From Spirometra erinaceieuropaei (Eukaryota > Platyhelminthes > Cestoda > Diphyllobothriidea > Diphyllobothriidae), in contig CACRXP010000032.1 in NCBI GenBank assembly GCA_902702965.1, positions 1,678,480-1,742,479 on the forward strand: a DNA stretch of 64,000 bases. Reading direction: 5' to 3'. Position numbers and translations under genes: made by a program. Shown piece by piece: positions 22,128 through 32,984 of the stretch (its first letter is position 1; each line of letters starts with the position of its first letter). The notes below the pieces were generated by a model. The model ran no database searches, was not told the DNA's origin, and worked only from the letters and a program-made list of their open reading frames with translations.

Positions 22128-22634
22128 TTGTTTCCCGAATGGAAACCAGCCAACGTAAACGTCATATACGAACGAGAAGGGGAAGCCTCACCAAACGTTT
22201 TCAGTCCAGCGAGTCCTATAAGCCTTTGTTGTAAATTAAGAAATAGAATAACACAAACGGAGCTAATGGGCATATTGGGAAAAAACCTGCTTCACTCGCG
22301 TCACCATGGATTCAAGAGCGGTAGATCATGTATCGCCAGCTTATTCACATTCAGGAGAAGCTGGATGGAATATTTAGAAATAAGTTCGTCAGTAGATGCG
22401 GTCTGCGTTGACTTCGATGAAGCCCTCGACAGGGTTTTCCACAAACGGGTATTACCTAAGCAGTGTTTAATGGGTGTAACTTGCAACCTACTCAAATGGC
22501 TGGCAGACTTTATCACGGGCAGATATCTGCGTGATTGTATTGGTGATGTAAAAATAGAGTGGGTAACCGTTCACAGTGGGGTTCCGCAGGGAAGCGTTCT
22601 AATTCTCATTCTGCTTTCGATATATGCGAACTAG
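22128..22634 (+). pseudogene. LINE RT fragment
   Basis: 168 codons with PEWKPANVNVIY, a decayed RPVSL block, HGFKSGRSC, VCVDFDEALDRVFHKR (intact family: DFSKAFD.VPHKR) and SGVPQGSVL. The FADD block is missing because the frame ends at 22634, next to a deletion relative to the 28 kb copy. This is an old, inactive copy. Confidence 0.8.
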
Positions 22635-22702
22635 TGGTTCCGCAAAGGGCTCTTGTCCTTCAGTTTGAACAAATGCACCATACAACGCCCCGAAATGAGA
22701 CC

Positions 22703-23189
22703 TGTGGCCGCCGCTCCAGTTCCCCTTTTCTCCGGCCCTGTTTTGTCGAACGATGGCCGCAACAGCTGCTGACACACGGCCATCCCCGCCGCCTAGAACT
22801 GGGACTCCTCCGGTCCAACTTCAGGGACTCTCGACTGACCTCAAAATATTTCATTATCTCACGTGCATCGAAAGCTCTGGCTTGATTCCCGTGAGGCCTT
22901 TTGAGCACGCGCCCCCTATTTCTCCCCTAATTTGTCCAATCACATGACCAACACTCAACCAGTCATCCCCTCCTGCTGACACAAACACTCACACCCGCGA
23001 AAACAACACACCGCCACTGACACTCTCCGGGAACGGACGCTTATCTCTGTCGCAAGTAAACAGCCAACTTACGGCAAACTGCCCTGTATATAGAATAAAC
23101 TAGTCCTCACAGATCCCTGGCGGTTGACATTAGACGAAACGAACTTATTGCGCGTGGTTTAAGTTGATCTCACACCCTTGACCGCCACA
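22703..23189 (+). mobile_element. Probable solo LTR
   Basis: A 487 bp insertion interrupts LINE sequence that is continuous at 29264-29282. It starts TGTGGC and ends GCCACA (perfect terminal inversion, TG...CA) and is flanked by GAGACC on the left and GAGCCC on the right, fitting a mutated 5 bp target duplication. It contains a TATATAG-like site and AATAAA near 23085-23100. No internal gag-pol is present, so recombination between two LTRs is the likely origin. Orientation follows the AATAAA. Confidence 0.6.
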
Positions 23190-24145
23190 GAGCCCTAGTA
23201 CGCGGCAATGCAATCTAAACGACATGCCACTCTTTGAAGCAAAAACGCAGAACTATCTCGGAGACAGCCTAAAGCCCTCTACACAATGCTGTTAGGCGGC
23301 TAAGACCGCAACTTCAATGCTATGCGCCGTCAAGCGGGCATTCGCAGTCTTCGATTATCCGAGGGTATGCAATTCAGTTGAAAAGTCGGAAGATGCGCTA
23401 ACCTTACAAACTGACTTGGATCGATTGTAACAATCGTGTGGGGGGTGACGTTTTCGCTTCAGTTTCAACAAAGTCTGTATCGTTCGACTACGATGTAGTT
23501 AGAGAAAGGTGATAGTATTCGGACATTCGTATCCTATCAGAAGACACGAACGGGAGCCAATAAACAGGTTAAGGGACTTAGGTGTATGGATGTAAACCTT
23601 CGGCTATGTGTATCGTGAGAGCGATCAGGAGGTACATTCATTTTGACGAAGGGCTCTTTGGCGAGTGTTAGGAACATTTGTCCAACTGGTGTTAGAATAT
23701 TGTGATCAGGCGTGGCGCCCCCAGATGAACTTAGACTACAGTCTTTTGGAGAACGCAGAATAAAGGGCCATCAAATTAGCTAGCGGGCTGAAAAGCCTGT
23801 TGCGGGCAGTCATCATGGCTATGTCTGGCCTCATTTTCCAACGCCCCACTGCCTCAAAGTCATTCACTCCTTGAAATGAACCATTCCAGACGCGTTGACC
23901 CGAGGCCACTTGACTGACTTCAGTTCGGCATACCTGTGTCCACACAGTCGCAACTGCCCATGCAGCCACTTAACCGCACCTCCATCCTGCATTTAGAAAT
24001 GGAAAGTCAAGTCCCGTTTTCAACTGGCTCACTATAACTGTTAACTTTTGAATTTCCAGATTCGCTGATGCAACAGCCGATTCTATTGCTGTTTTTGATA
24101 TGAATAGGGAGTTCAAGGGCGAAAGCCTCATTCCCTTATTAGACT

Positions 24146-27100
24146 GCCTTAAAATGATTTAAAGATCAGTTTTCGGTAGGTGAGGAAATGAATTTAGACA
24201 ATTCAGCAACAGGATTTATGCAATTCCTAGGATAAACATGGGAAAAAAGATTAAATAATTAACTTTTTATCCATAATTCATGAAATATCGTATCAATCAT
24301 GATCTCACAGAAGGCGCACCAAAGGTATTAAACTGTTTTATGATAATAATCACACGTTTCTTATAATATGACTGGTCGAAGCTTCTGCCAAGCATTAACT
24401 GCCCGTCCACGGAAGTCAAAACTTATCTGGTTCCCACGTCCAAAATACCAGAGCAGAGAGAGGACATGGTTCCCACATGCGTGAAATGCGCTTATTCTTG
24501 CGCGAGACGTCTCAGCCGCCATTAAAACGTGGAAACATTGATGGCATGTTTGCTGTAATAATTAGGCATGATGTGTGCAGGAGGGATACCGCGTACGTGC
24601 CTGTTGCGCATTGGGCTGGACCCTTTCGAGGTGTCGTTGTTGTTGGCGAAAAGTCCTGGTCATTTGCTATGCGGATCAGGGTGTGTGGTGGCGCGCCTAG
24701 GTGTGGGTCCGGCCGGGCGAGCCACCTTCCCCCCACCTCCGGTCTTCTTCGCTCTGTCTTAACACCGGGTCCAGGGGGGAATGAGGAAGAGAGGGAGTGC
24801 GGTAGGTGCTGCGTAAGTCTACTGTCACTTTAAACCAATTCGCGCTCAATTCACCGTCCCTTCTCCGCCTTGCTGTGGAGTACGCAGTGGACATCGTAGA
24901 ACTCGACGGTCGAACTGTGATGTGCGTTAGGTGCATATGCAGCGTAGGATTTGTGCAGATAGGGCGATGCGCGCTTATGGAATGTGGTCTATGGTGCTCT
25001 AGAATGGACGTTCGTAGATTTACATGTGCTCAAGAGGGCCTGTGCGATGCCCAAATGTCGCAAACCAATGTTGTCAGGCGAGATTGCAGTGGCAAACGTA
25101 TATCGACCCTCCTGACACTGGTTCACCGGTCACAGTTCAGTAGATTTTTTAGTGATGGTCGAAGATAACGTGTGATCCAAAGGCGCGATCACAATGGGAA
25201 CAGTTTCGGACTGAGAACACACTGATGATAGTATAAGCACTAATGATGGGTTAAACACGAAGAGCAGGTTGCTGGGTTTATTTTCGTGACAATGCCAGCG
25301 GTTTCGACGACCAGTGAGAGAATTGACGAGTTGTGCTTTTTGCCATAACGGTGGATCCGAATATTTTGGACTAATTCAATTGGTATTCTGAACTTCCGTT
25401 GCAAATGTGCAGTGTCAGGTCTTCGGTGCTTCAGCATGGATCCGTCATATACAAAACTTATGCGACATTATGTTCCCTTTTGCCTCTTTTACGGAATATG
25501 CCTCGTAGACGGCGGTTCCAGTTCTCGTGGCAGTAAGCCAACCCAGTCGGCTCAGAACAATTTTATCCAAGGTCCAAGGGTTAATTTGTGTACGGATAGG
25601 GGGCATCTGTAAACTGTCCTTGTAGCAGCCCTATTGGCCGCCTTGTCTGCCAGCATCCGTAGCAATGTCCGTGGTGAATACTTGTTTGAACACGTGAATG
25701 TTAACCAGTCCAGTCACGGGGTATCGTCGTCGCATTTGTATCTGCCTTCGCGTGGACACTGAGGATTTGGGTCATTTCACGGACTTCCACATCGAGCAAC
25801 TTGTATTTCTGAAGAGGCCTCGTTCATGTTAACTATCTAGGAACGTTGGTAGAACCACAGATATATGCATCTCGGCTTTTTCGTTAGAGCGAAGGTCTTG
25901 GCAACTCTAGTTAGAGCGTAGTAACCGGCCGAAGGTCTGCCAAGACCTTGAAGATCACACTTAAGACATTGTTGTCAGGCTTAATATTTCGTAAAGCGGG
26001 ACTGCTCAGTTAAAGGTATTTGTTAAGAGATACGAGGCAAGTTTCATCTGCACTGAGTCCGAGGGTGCTGTACTCACGATATGGAGCTAGTAGGGTTTGG
26101 GAATGTCCAGATGGGGGAAAACTATGAAGGCATAGTAGGCTGATTTATGCAAGCGGTGACAGTGACGAACGTGGTCAAACAGTCCGTCTGCGCGTGTTAC
26201 ACACGCCTTGTCTGCGTACGGTGGATCAGTGTTCTACAGAAACACGAAAAGGTGATTCGAATCATAAAGGTCATAATAAAAGGAACGAATCGCAGCCAGA
26301 TTCCCCGTCCTGCCAGGAGGACACATTTCAGAATTTTGGCTAACATTTAATAAGACAATACACTTAGGCGGTTTATCCTCCGGACGCATGTTTGCAGACA
26401 TCAGGCGGCTGTCAAGTGCCTGACCCCATCAAATGACCAGACAAGTTATCTACACCAGTTGACGTTGGCGTTAATTTTAAAGGAAAAAACGAGAGGCATT
26501 GTCTGAGGGTCAAGCTCTAGCTTCCAACCACATGGTGTTTCAAATGTAATCAAGCGTGGGTGAACTACAAGGAGTGAATCTTGCTAGAGCGTCCTACTTA
26601 ACAGAAAAATTATATGAACTTTTTTTATGCAAGCTGGCAATATTAAGTGGCGCATTGGTTTTCGACGCAAGCCATTATTTTTGAAGTCATGTGGAAAGTC
26701 ATGGGCATTTTGTGCTAAAGTTTGCTGATGATGCACAGGTTGAAATTAAACCATCCCGTATTGTATCTATTGAGCATTCCGTTGCATTATTCAACCACGG
26801 CAAACCTAAAATTATTCTCTTGAAATGATCCTGCTGTAGAAAACATTGCATGCGCTCACTTTTCACTAACAAGTGCGTGTTAATTGGCAATATATTATAT
26901 TCAAATATCCCTTTACGTTTCAAGTCAGTCTAAAACGTCATACAAATTGTCAAACGCAAAATCGAAAATGAATGTCAGAGTTGTTTTTTACTGAAGCAGT
27001 GCATGGTGGTTGTGACGTGATTTCGTGATTACTACTTCTGTCAAGTCAATAACTGATTTATTTTCTAAACCGAATATTGGTCATCTTTATTAGGAAATGC

Positions 27101-28075
27101 ACAATCTTATATTGACAGCACCTAACCCGGCGTTTTTTCACCCACACGCAAGACAGGCGCATGCTTTATTTGCGATATCTGATAGAAGAGACAGCCTGAA
27201 CACCGATATTGGTGTTTGTAATTAATCCCATTTCCTACACTTCATCATTCTACAATGTGTGCTTAAAATTGACGAAAAATTTATTATTTTATCAAAAGCA
27301 ACCTGTTTAGTTTGTAGACTTGATACTAGCCGCAGTGAGTTGCAAACAGGACTTTATGAAGTCTAGGGTAGCAATAAGCGGAACAACCTAAAATTTGTAA
27401 CGACCGCTGTGTTCATATAAAAAATGTTGCGGTAGTTTGCTGTGCATTTTCTGGTCATTTAATGCTCAAGGCTAACGGGACGTGAAGACTGATATTACGT
27501 TTAGGCTGTGTATTAAAGTCGTTTGGTGCTGACAGAACTTTAACATAGGCAAATCCTGCGCGGTCGTCCTGGACCAAAATCAAACACACCTGGCTGAAAG
27601 ATGCTTTCTTGGAAATCTCATGCAAGTTTTATGCATTTGCAGCTGAATACAAACATATTCTGATACTCACGAACTGAACTTCGATAGTTTCACAAACATT
27701 TCATATAATCACTATGCAGACACATAGTTGACCTAAAACTATCATACAAAGATCACTTTGACCGCCTTCGGTACGTTAGCTTAGAAAACATTTAGGTTTT
27801 TGAAGAACTTCCGGTTAACGTCTATTGGATGCGATAAGTAACCACAGAAAGTAGACCAAAACCAAACTACAGTCAGCATTTCACCGGAGATTTAGCTCTA
27901 CTTCTAGTTTCAACTTTACTATTCAACAAGAAAAATAGGCTTTTTTGAAGAAAACACACATCGCGCCTCTCCTCAACTGACTACTTCAGATAATCCGCCT
28001 GATAGCGGTCAAGTCTTTGGTTAACTTAACTGGCCATCTGATAATTTACCTGTGAAGAGAAAAAACCAAGGCTAT
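24146..28075. other. No recognised gene; GC-rich patch at 24470-24840
   Basis: About 3.9 kb without recognisable coding or repeat motifs. The 24470-24840 stretch is markedly richer in G and C than its surroundings and open on both strands (118 codons plus, 79 codons minus). Neither frame has a motif; it may be a piece of an unclassified repeat. Confidence 0.4.
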
Positions 28076-28208
28076 GATTTCGCAAGAACAACAATAATGC
28101 AGCGTATACAGAATACAAAATTCAAAGAAATAAGGTGAAAAGCCTGATTTTCAGGAGGCGACGGGATTTTGAGAGTAATTTGCTCCACCGAGCCGTTAAA
28201 ATCCGAAA

Positions 28209-29867
28209 TTGCTCTACAGCTATTTGCAGAAAAGCACACGTAGAAGGAATCCCATTCCTGTTATGAGGGGTGATGACGGCTTGGAGATATCGGACAGTAC
28301 AAATAAGGCTGAGCACTTTTCTCAATTTTTCCGATCCGTTTTCACCAGAGAAGCGGACTTTACCCCATCTAATTCTGAGAACATGAGAGATCCCACTATC
28401 GAAAATATTGAGTTTCGAGAAGAAGCGATTTTGGAAGAACTGAAAAGCTTGAAGGAATGTAAATCTCCCGGTCCGGACGAGATCCCAGCAAAGCTGCTCT
28501 TTGAGCTTGCCCAACAGCTGGCCAAGCCACTATCCTTTCTGTGCCAAAAATCGTTTGATGCTGGAATTCTTCCCACAGACTGGAAGACGGCCCACATTAC
28601 ACCTCTTTACAAAAGCGGTAGTCGTGCTCAGGCGACAAACTACAGACCCGTCAGTCTGACATCAATCTGCTGCAAAGTGATGGAGAAAACAATCAAAAAG
28701 GAGTTGATGGCTTACTTGGAAACCCACAACCTCTTGTCCAATACACAATATGGATTCCGTAGGGGAAGATCATGTGTTACGAACTTGCTATACACAATGC
28801 AAAGTTGGACACGAGCACTGGACGCAAAACACACCGTGCATGTTGCCTATATTGATTTTCGGAAGGCGTTTGACAGTGTTCCGCACCAGCGTCTCCTACA
28901 CAAGTTGAGAATTATGGGCATCGGTGGCAAACTTCTCACATGGATCGAAAATTTCCTTGTCGGCCGCTCCCAAATTGTCTGCGTAGAACAACAGCGATCA
29001 AGGTGCACATTCATAGAGAGTGGGGTCCCACAAGGCTCGGTGCTCGGACCAACTCTCTTTCTCTTGTTCATCAATGATTGCGTAGATGGGTTGGACTGTG
29101 ACTGTGCCATGTTTGCGGATGACATAAAAATCTGGAAAGTTATCCAGAATGCTGCCGATGAGACCAACTTCCAAGAAAATTTTTGTCGGTTGGACGAGTG
29201 GTCCCGCGGATGGCTCTTGTCCTTCAATTTGAACAAATGCACCATTCTGCGCCTCGGAAATCAGAGCCCTAGTACGCGGCAATACCATCTGAACGGAATG
29301 CCACTCCGAGAAGCAGAAACTCAGAAAGATCTCGGAGTTTGGGTTGCAGACAGCCTAAAGCCTTCTACACAATGCTGTAAGGCGGCCAAGGCCGCAACTT
29401 CAATGCTATATGCCATCAAGCGGGCATTCGTAGTTTTCGATGAAGACTGCTTCACCAAAGTCTTCGGCACGTTTATAAGGCCCCATCTCGAATATGAAAT
29501 TCAGGCCTGGAGACCGTGGACGCACCAGGATTACGATCTGCTCGAAAGGGTGCAGAGGCGAGCCACAAAATTAGTAAGAGGTCAAAGTGCACTGCCATAC
29601 GAGATCCGCTTAACTAACCTTAATCTCTATCCTCTGAGTTATAGGCAGTTGCGCGGAGAAATGATACAAACTTTCCGTATCGTGCGCGGCTTGGATTGTG
29701 CCCTTCGGTGCGATGACTTTTTCCAACTCGCCACTACAACTCACCTCCGGGGACATCCCTTCAAGCTACGTGTGCCACAGCGTAGACTGAATGTGAGAAA
29801 ATATTTCTTCTCCAACCGTGTCGTGGAACCGTGGAATAACCTGCCCGAGACGGTTGTAATGTCTTAA
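28209..29867 (+). pseudogene. LINE family 2 reverse transcriptase
   Basis: 552 open codons with CKSPGPDEIPAKLL, NYRPVSLTSICCK, YGFRRGRSC, IDFRKAFDSVPHQRLL, SGVPQGSVLGPTLF and the catalytic FADD (residue about 302), then HLEYEIQAWRPW and QRRATKLVRG. The frame enters from a frameshift near 28200 and stops at a TAA (29865) where the sister copy has CAA, losing about 22 C-terminal residues. The endonuclease is absent. The RT core residues themselves are intact. Confidence 0.88.
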
Positions 29868-30037
29868 TCTGTGGAGACATTTAAATGTCGCCTTGACAGA
29901 TATATGCTGCAGCAACAAGCGGACTATGTGACTTTTTAACCATGTGACTAGTGACATATGTGAATCAATGTATGCATTCACTTAATGCTGTAATTTCTTC
30001 ACATTTTTGCTTGTTTATCGATTTTTTATGTACAAAT

Positions 30038-30095
30038 AGGGAGTTCAAAGGCGTAAGCCTATTTCCCTCAAATACACTGACTGACTGACTGATTT
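30038..30095 (+). other. LINE 3' stem-loop and ACTG tail
   Basis: Outer arms GGGA / TCCC, inner stem AGGC / GCCT closed by a GTAA (GNRA-type) loop, then TACACTGACTGACTGACTGA. The same structure is at 39868-39940, and a variant with a GAAA loop is at about 24105-24135. Confidence 0.65.
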
Positions 30096-31639
30096 CAAAG
30101 AAAATTATTCGCAAAAGCTGTGACAAGTCGTTGCTGGGTATGCAGGCAACCAACGGTCTTTCCAAGTACAGTAATCTCTCTGTTGTGGCTGTATTTTGAT
30201 GGTGAGGTTTTGTGCAGTTTGACAGACGGTAAACAACTAAGCGCATATTAGTGCGTATTTGTAAAAGGTCGATCGCAGATACGTGTGTGCTCTTTCTCTT
30301 TGATTATTCTCCGCGGTAGAGAGGCAGGTGTTTTACCCCAGCTACATTCAATTTTGTTTCAACAAGCGCACACGTGGAGACATAAACTGAATAACAAATT
30401 AAGCCCGCTAATTAACACGAGATAGGTTATTGGACAGGCAATAATTATAAGCCTATACGACGTGACAGATGAAGAAGTCACTTTGTTGCATCATGTGGAC
30501 AACTTTGCCTTTCTTGTTAATCTGCATAGCCATTAGCGACGCTTGTTCCGCTTTTCGTAAGTAATTTTTATAAAAATATCAGTATTATTTTTCTCCTGAC
30601 ATTGATAACCAAACATATCATTAAGTTCGTCAGAGGATTAGCCGATATCGGACGACTTGGCTGAAACAAAATATTTTATTTTTTTATCGAATGTGCATTA
30701 TGTCATTTGACAGAACGAGGTAGATTGTCAGCTATCTTTTGATCAAGCACCCATACCATACCTCGTATGAAATAACTCGGTCCTACTTTAGAGCATTTAA
30801 TAATGTCGTTCTGAATGAGGGCATCCACAAGTTATTTTGAAATTTGTTTGACCCTTCACGATCCATCTATAGAGGATTCTGTGCTTTATCATAACTCATT
30901 TATCAAAGCGCACAACAGGGCAGACTACATCTCCGCACTCAGTTAATAATGGACTGCTAGAAACTAGTATGCCTATGCGGTTTATCTCCAACATATTTTC
31001 AATCATTATAATTTAATGCACATTAATAATATTAAAACTAATGTCTAACATAAGTTCTCATGCAGAAAGTACAAACCTCATTTAAACTTTGAGAATTCCT
31101 GATAATGTTTATGTCCATAGCTAAGGCGCTTCATGAACAGTGTAAAAAATGTTTTCCAATTTTAGTCTAAAACTTTTACACACCTAACAGTAGACCAGAT
31201 ATATTGAAGCCAAAATGATGTTGTTTGTAACCTTAGTAGGCCAATGTAGAAATTTGGCTGTAAACCTAGTTGCACTCAAGCATAGTTTCGGAGATTACGG
31301 AATTGATTCCGCGCTTTCCTTCTTCGATTGCATCCTAATGAAATACTTTTCTGTTACTGCGATAGGCGTCTTAAAATAATGTTAATCTAAATGCATAAGT
31401 CAGTATAGGTCAGTATATTTTAAGGGTAATAGACAATGCCTTTGACAGCCCTATTGAGAACGGAACATGCAGTATCTATCTTTAAATAAACATGGTACTA
31501 AAATGTTGTCAGTGATATATACACTTAACAGAATATTTTTATTGAAAATGCAGGACCGAAAATCGAGAACATTCAGTTGTTGATGAAATCGGTAAAATGA
31601 AATGACAATCATCCGCATTAGCGGTAGGTGTATGCAAGG
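30096..31639. other. No recognised gene
   Basis: AT-rich, no frame or motif that I can support. Confidence 0.5.
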
Positions 31640-32105
31640 CGTTGGTTTGGCACAACAGAGCTGTTCTGTCCAGACAATCGGTATTTTCCAAGCAAATATG
31701 CATCTAATCTTGGCTTGAATGTCTCCGTGTAGTCGGCCATTACCACGTCCTCGGGAAGCCCGTTCCAGGCACCGACGACTCGCTGTGAAAAACAGTATCT
31801 GCGAATGTCCAGACGGCATCGGGATCCTCTAAGTTTTCGAGAGTTCTCACGCGGTTTGTTGTTGTGGCCAGGGTGAAGAAATCGTCGAGGTTAAGGGCGC
31901 AGACCTGATTCCTCAATATCCGATACGTCTGTATGAGATCTCCTCGAATCTGCCTGTACTCAAGAGGAAATAGTTGAAGTTCACTAAGACTGCAGTTGTA
32001 AGGTAAAGTTCCGAGGCCTTTCACAAATTTTGTCGCTCTCCTCTGATCAGGGATAACGTTTAGTCGGCCGATAACTGGTTGAAGTTTAAGAGTAGATATC
32101 CGCAC
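31640..32105 (-). pseudogene. CR1-like LINE C-terminal fragment
   Basis: Minus strand: DQRRATKFVKGLGTLPYNCS, then LFPLEYRQIRGDLIQTYRIL and LNLDDFFTLATTT, matching the region after QRRATK in the other LINEs here (compare 29570-29750). A frameshift near 31790 leads to FHSESSVPGTGFPRTW, the remnant of the family F..RV...WN.LP block. Everything upstream of the C-terminus is missing. Confidence 0.8.
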
Positions 32106-32566
32106 ATGCGAACTAAGTAATGCGTTCGCGTTCGTAGCTACCGGAGTAAAAGATCAATTTAGAAACACAAATAAGTCCGGCTTTGATTAGTATTCTAACA
32201 TCGGAATTGATTTCAGTCAACCGTCAAACTGAATTTACGTTCGCGTGTAGGGCCTGCACAATCATTTTCGAGAAGAACGATGGCGATTTCTGGTTAGCTA
32301 ACTTGTCATATGACAGTCATTTTTGTTACCCATGATTCTATCGCCGAAGACGGATTCTTGTGCCAGCTCGAGTTCGAAAGCTCCTAGAAATGAGCACATA
32401 TCCGTCATTCTGGGGTACTTTCCGTCCATACTTAAATGAAGCGTGTGACAATGCTCAATGCTCAATATATAGGCCGTTATGTGCCCCTTTTGACACCTCT
32501 AAACGATTTGATGCCGAAAGCTACCCGTAATTATAGGTGTAATCATTTTAAAAGCTAGCTAAGCAC
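32106..32566. other. No recognised gene
   Basis: No coding or repeat motif supported. Confidence 0.45.
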
Positions 32567-32599
32567 TTACAACATTACTGTATGCCATGAGGTGTTTCC
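32567..32599. repeat. 33 bp direct repeat, left
   Basis: Matches 32952-32984 at 30 of 33 positions. The pair brackets a PLE-A fragment and looks like a target site duplication. Confidence 0.75.
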
Positions 32600-32951
32600 T
32601 TGCACCGTTCAAATAATGGTTCTTAGGCCCGTAATCCACCAACAAGCGCAATGACCCCCCAGTGCCACATTCAATGCTGAGACATTGACTGATCAGGAAA
32701 ATCAGTCATGTGGGGAGGGCGCGGGCGATCAACTCTCCCGGTGACAGCGGGCCAGATTGTGAAGTAATCATCACGTCAACATCCAACACGGAGGATGCAA
32801 TTGCGACAGTTAGCGACTTGGACGCGGACTGTCGGGCCATAATCGCCTTAATAACGACCCTCAGCGGTGATCACGAGAGCTGTTACTTATAGTACGCATG
32901 TGGCCCAACGGCAGCTACGTGCTATAAATGCTGCAGTTTGAGTGCCTCCAT
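32600..32951 (+). mobile_element. Short PLE-A 3' fragment
   Basis: It starts with the last endonuclease codons (SINKRNDPPVPHS near 32635, compare SINKCND at 1300) and continues through the PLE-A spacer (ACGTCAACATCCAACACGG near 32775) to the TATA-like TATAAATG near 32920. It ends before the ribozyme core. It is flanked by 33 bp direct repeats. Confidence 0.75.
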
Positions 32952-32984
32952 TTACAACATTACTGTATACCACGAGATGTTTCC
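32952..32984. repeat. 33 bp direct repeat, right
   Basis: Partner of 32567-32599. Confidence 0.75.

Larger units (their letters stand above)
21850..24145 (+). mobile_element. Degenerate mosaic CR1-like LINE
   Basis: Plus-strand fragments in order: a pre-RT segment LSSFFLSVYIKKPPF (about 21930), an RT segment (22030-22634), a stretch closely matching the 28-30 kb LINE (22635-23365) but deleted and split by a probable LTR, then a second fingers/C-terminal segment of another subfamily (23390-23790). It ends in the family 3' stem-loop (GGGAGTTC near 24105). RT sequence repeats rather than runs through, so two LINE copies have been merged by insertion or recombination. Confidence 0.75.
28076..30095 (+). 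mobile_element. CR1-like LINE family 2, 5'-truncated copy
   Basis: It begins at TTTCGCAAGAAC, inside ORF2 between EN and RT, and runs to the 3' stem-loop and ACTG repeats. It is closely similar to 37910-39940. Truncation at the 5' end is the usual outcome of incomplete target-primed reverse transcription. No clear target duplication is visible. Confidence 0.88.

Noticed and set aside
24477..24833. 118-codon open frame in a GC-rich patch as a possible gene
   Set aside because: Open on both strands because stop codons are rare in GC-rich DNA; no motif, splice signals or homology recognised.
28076..30095. Target site duplication around the truncated LINE (GATTTC near both ends)
   Set aside because: The match is six bases and partly belongs to the element itself, so it is not convincing.
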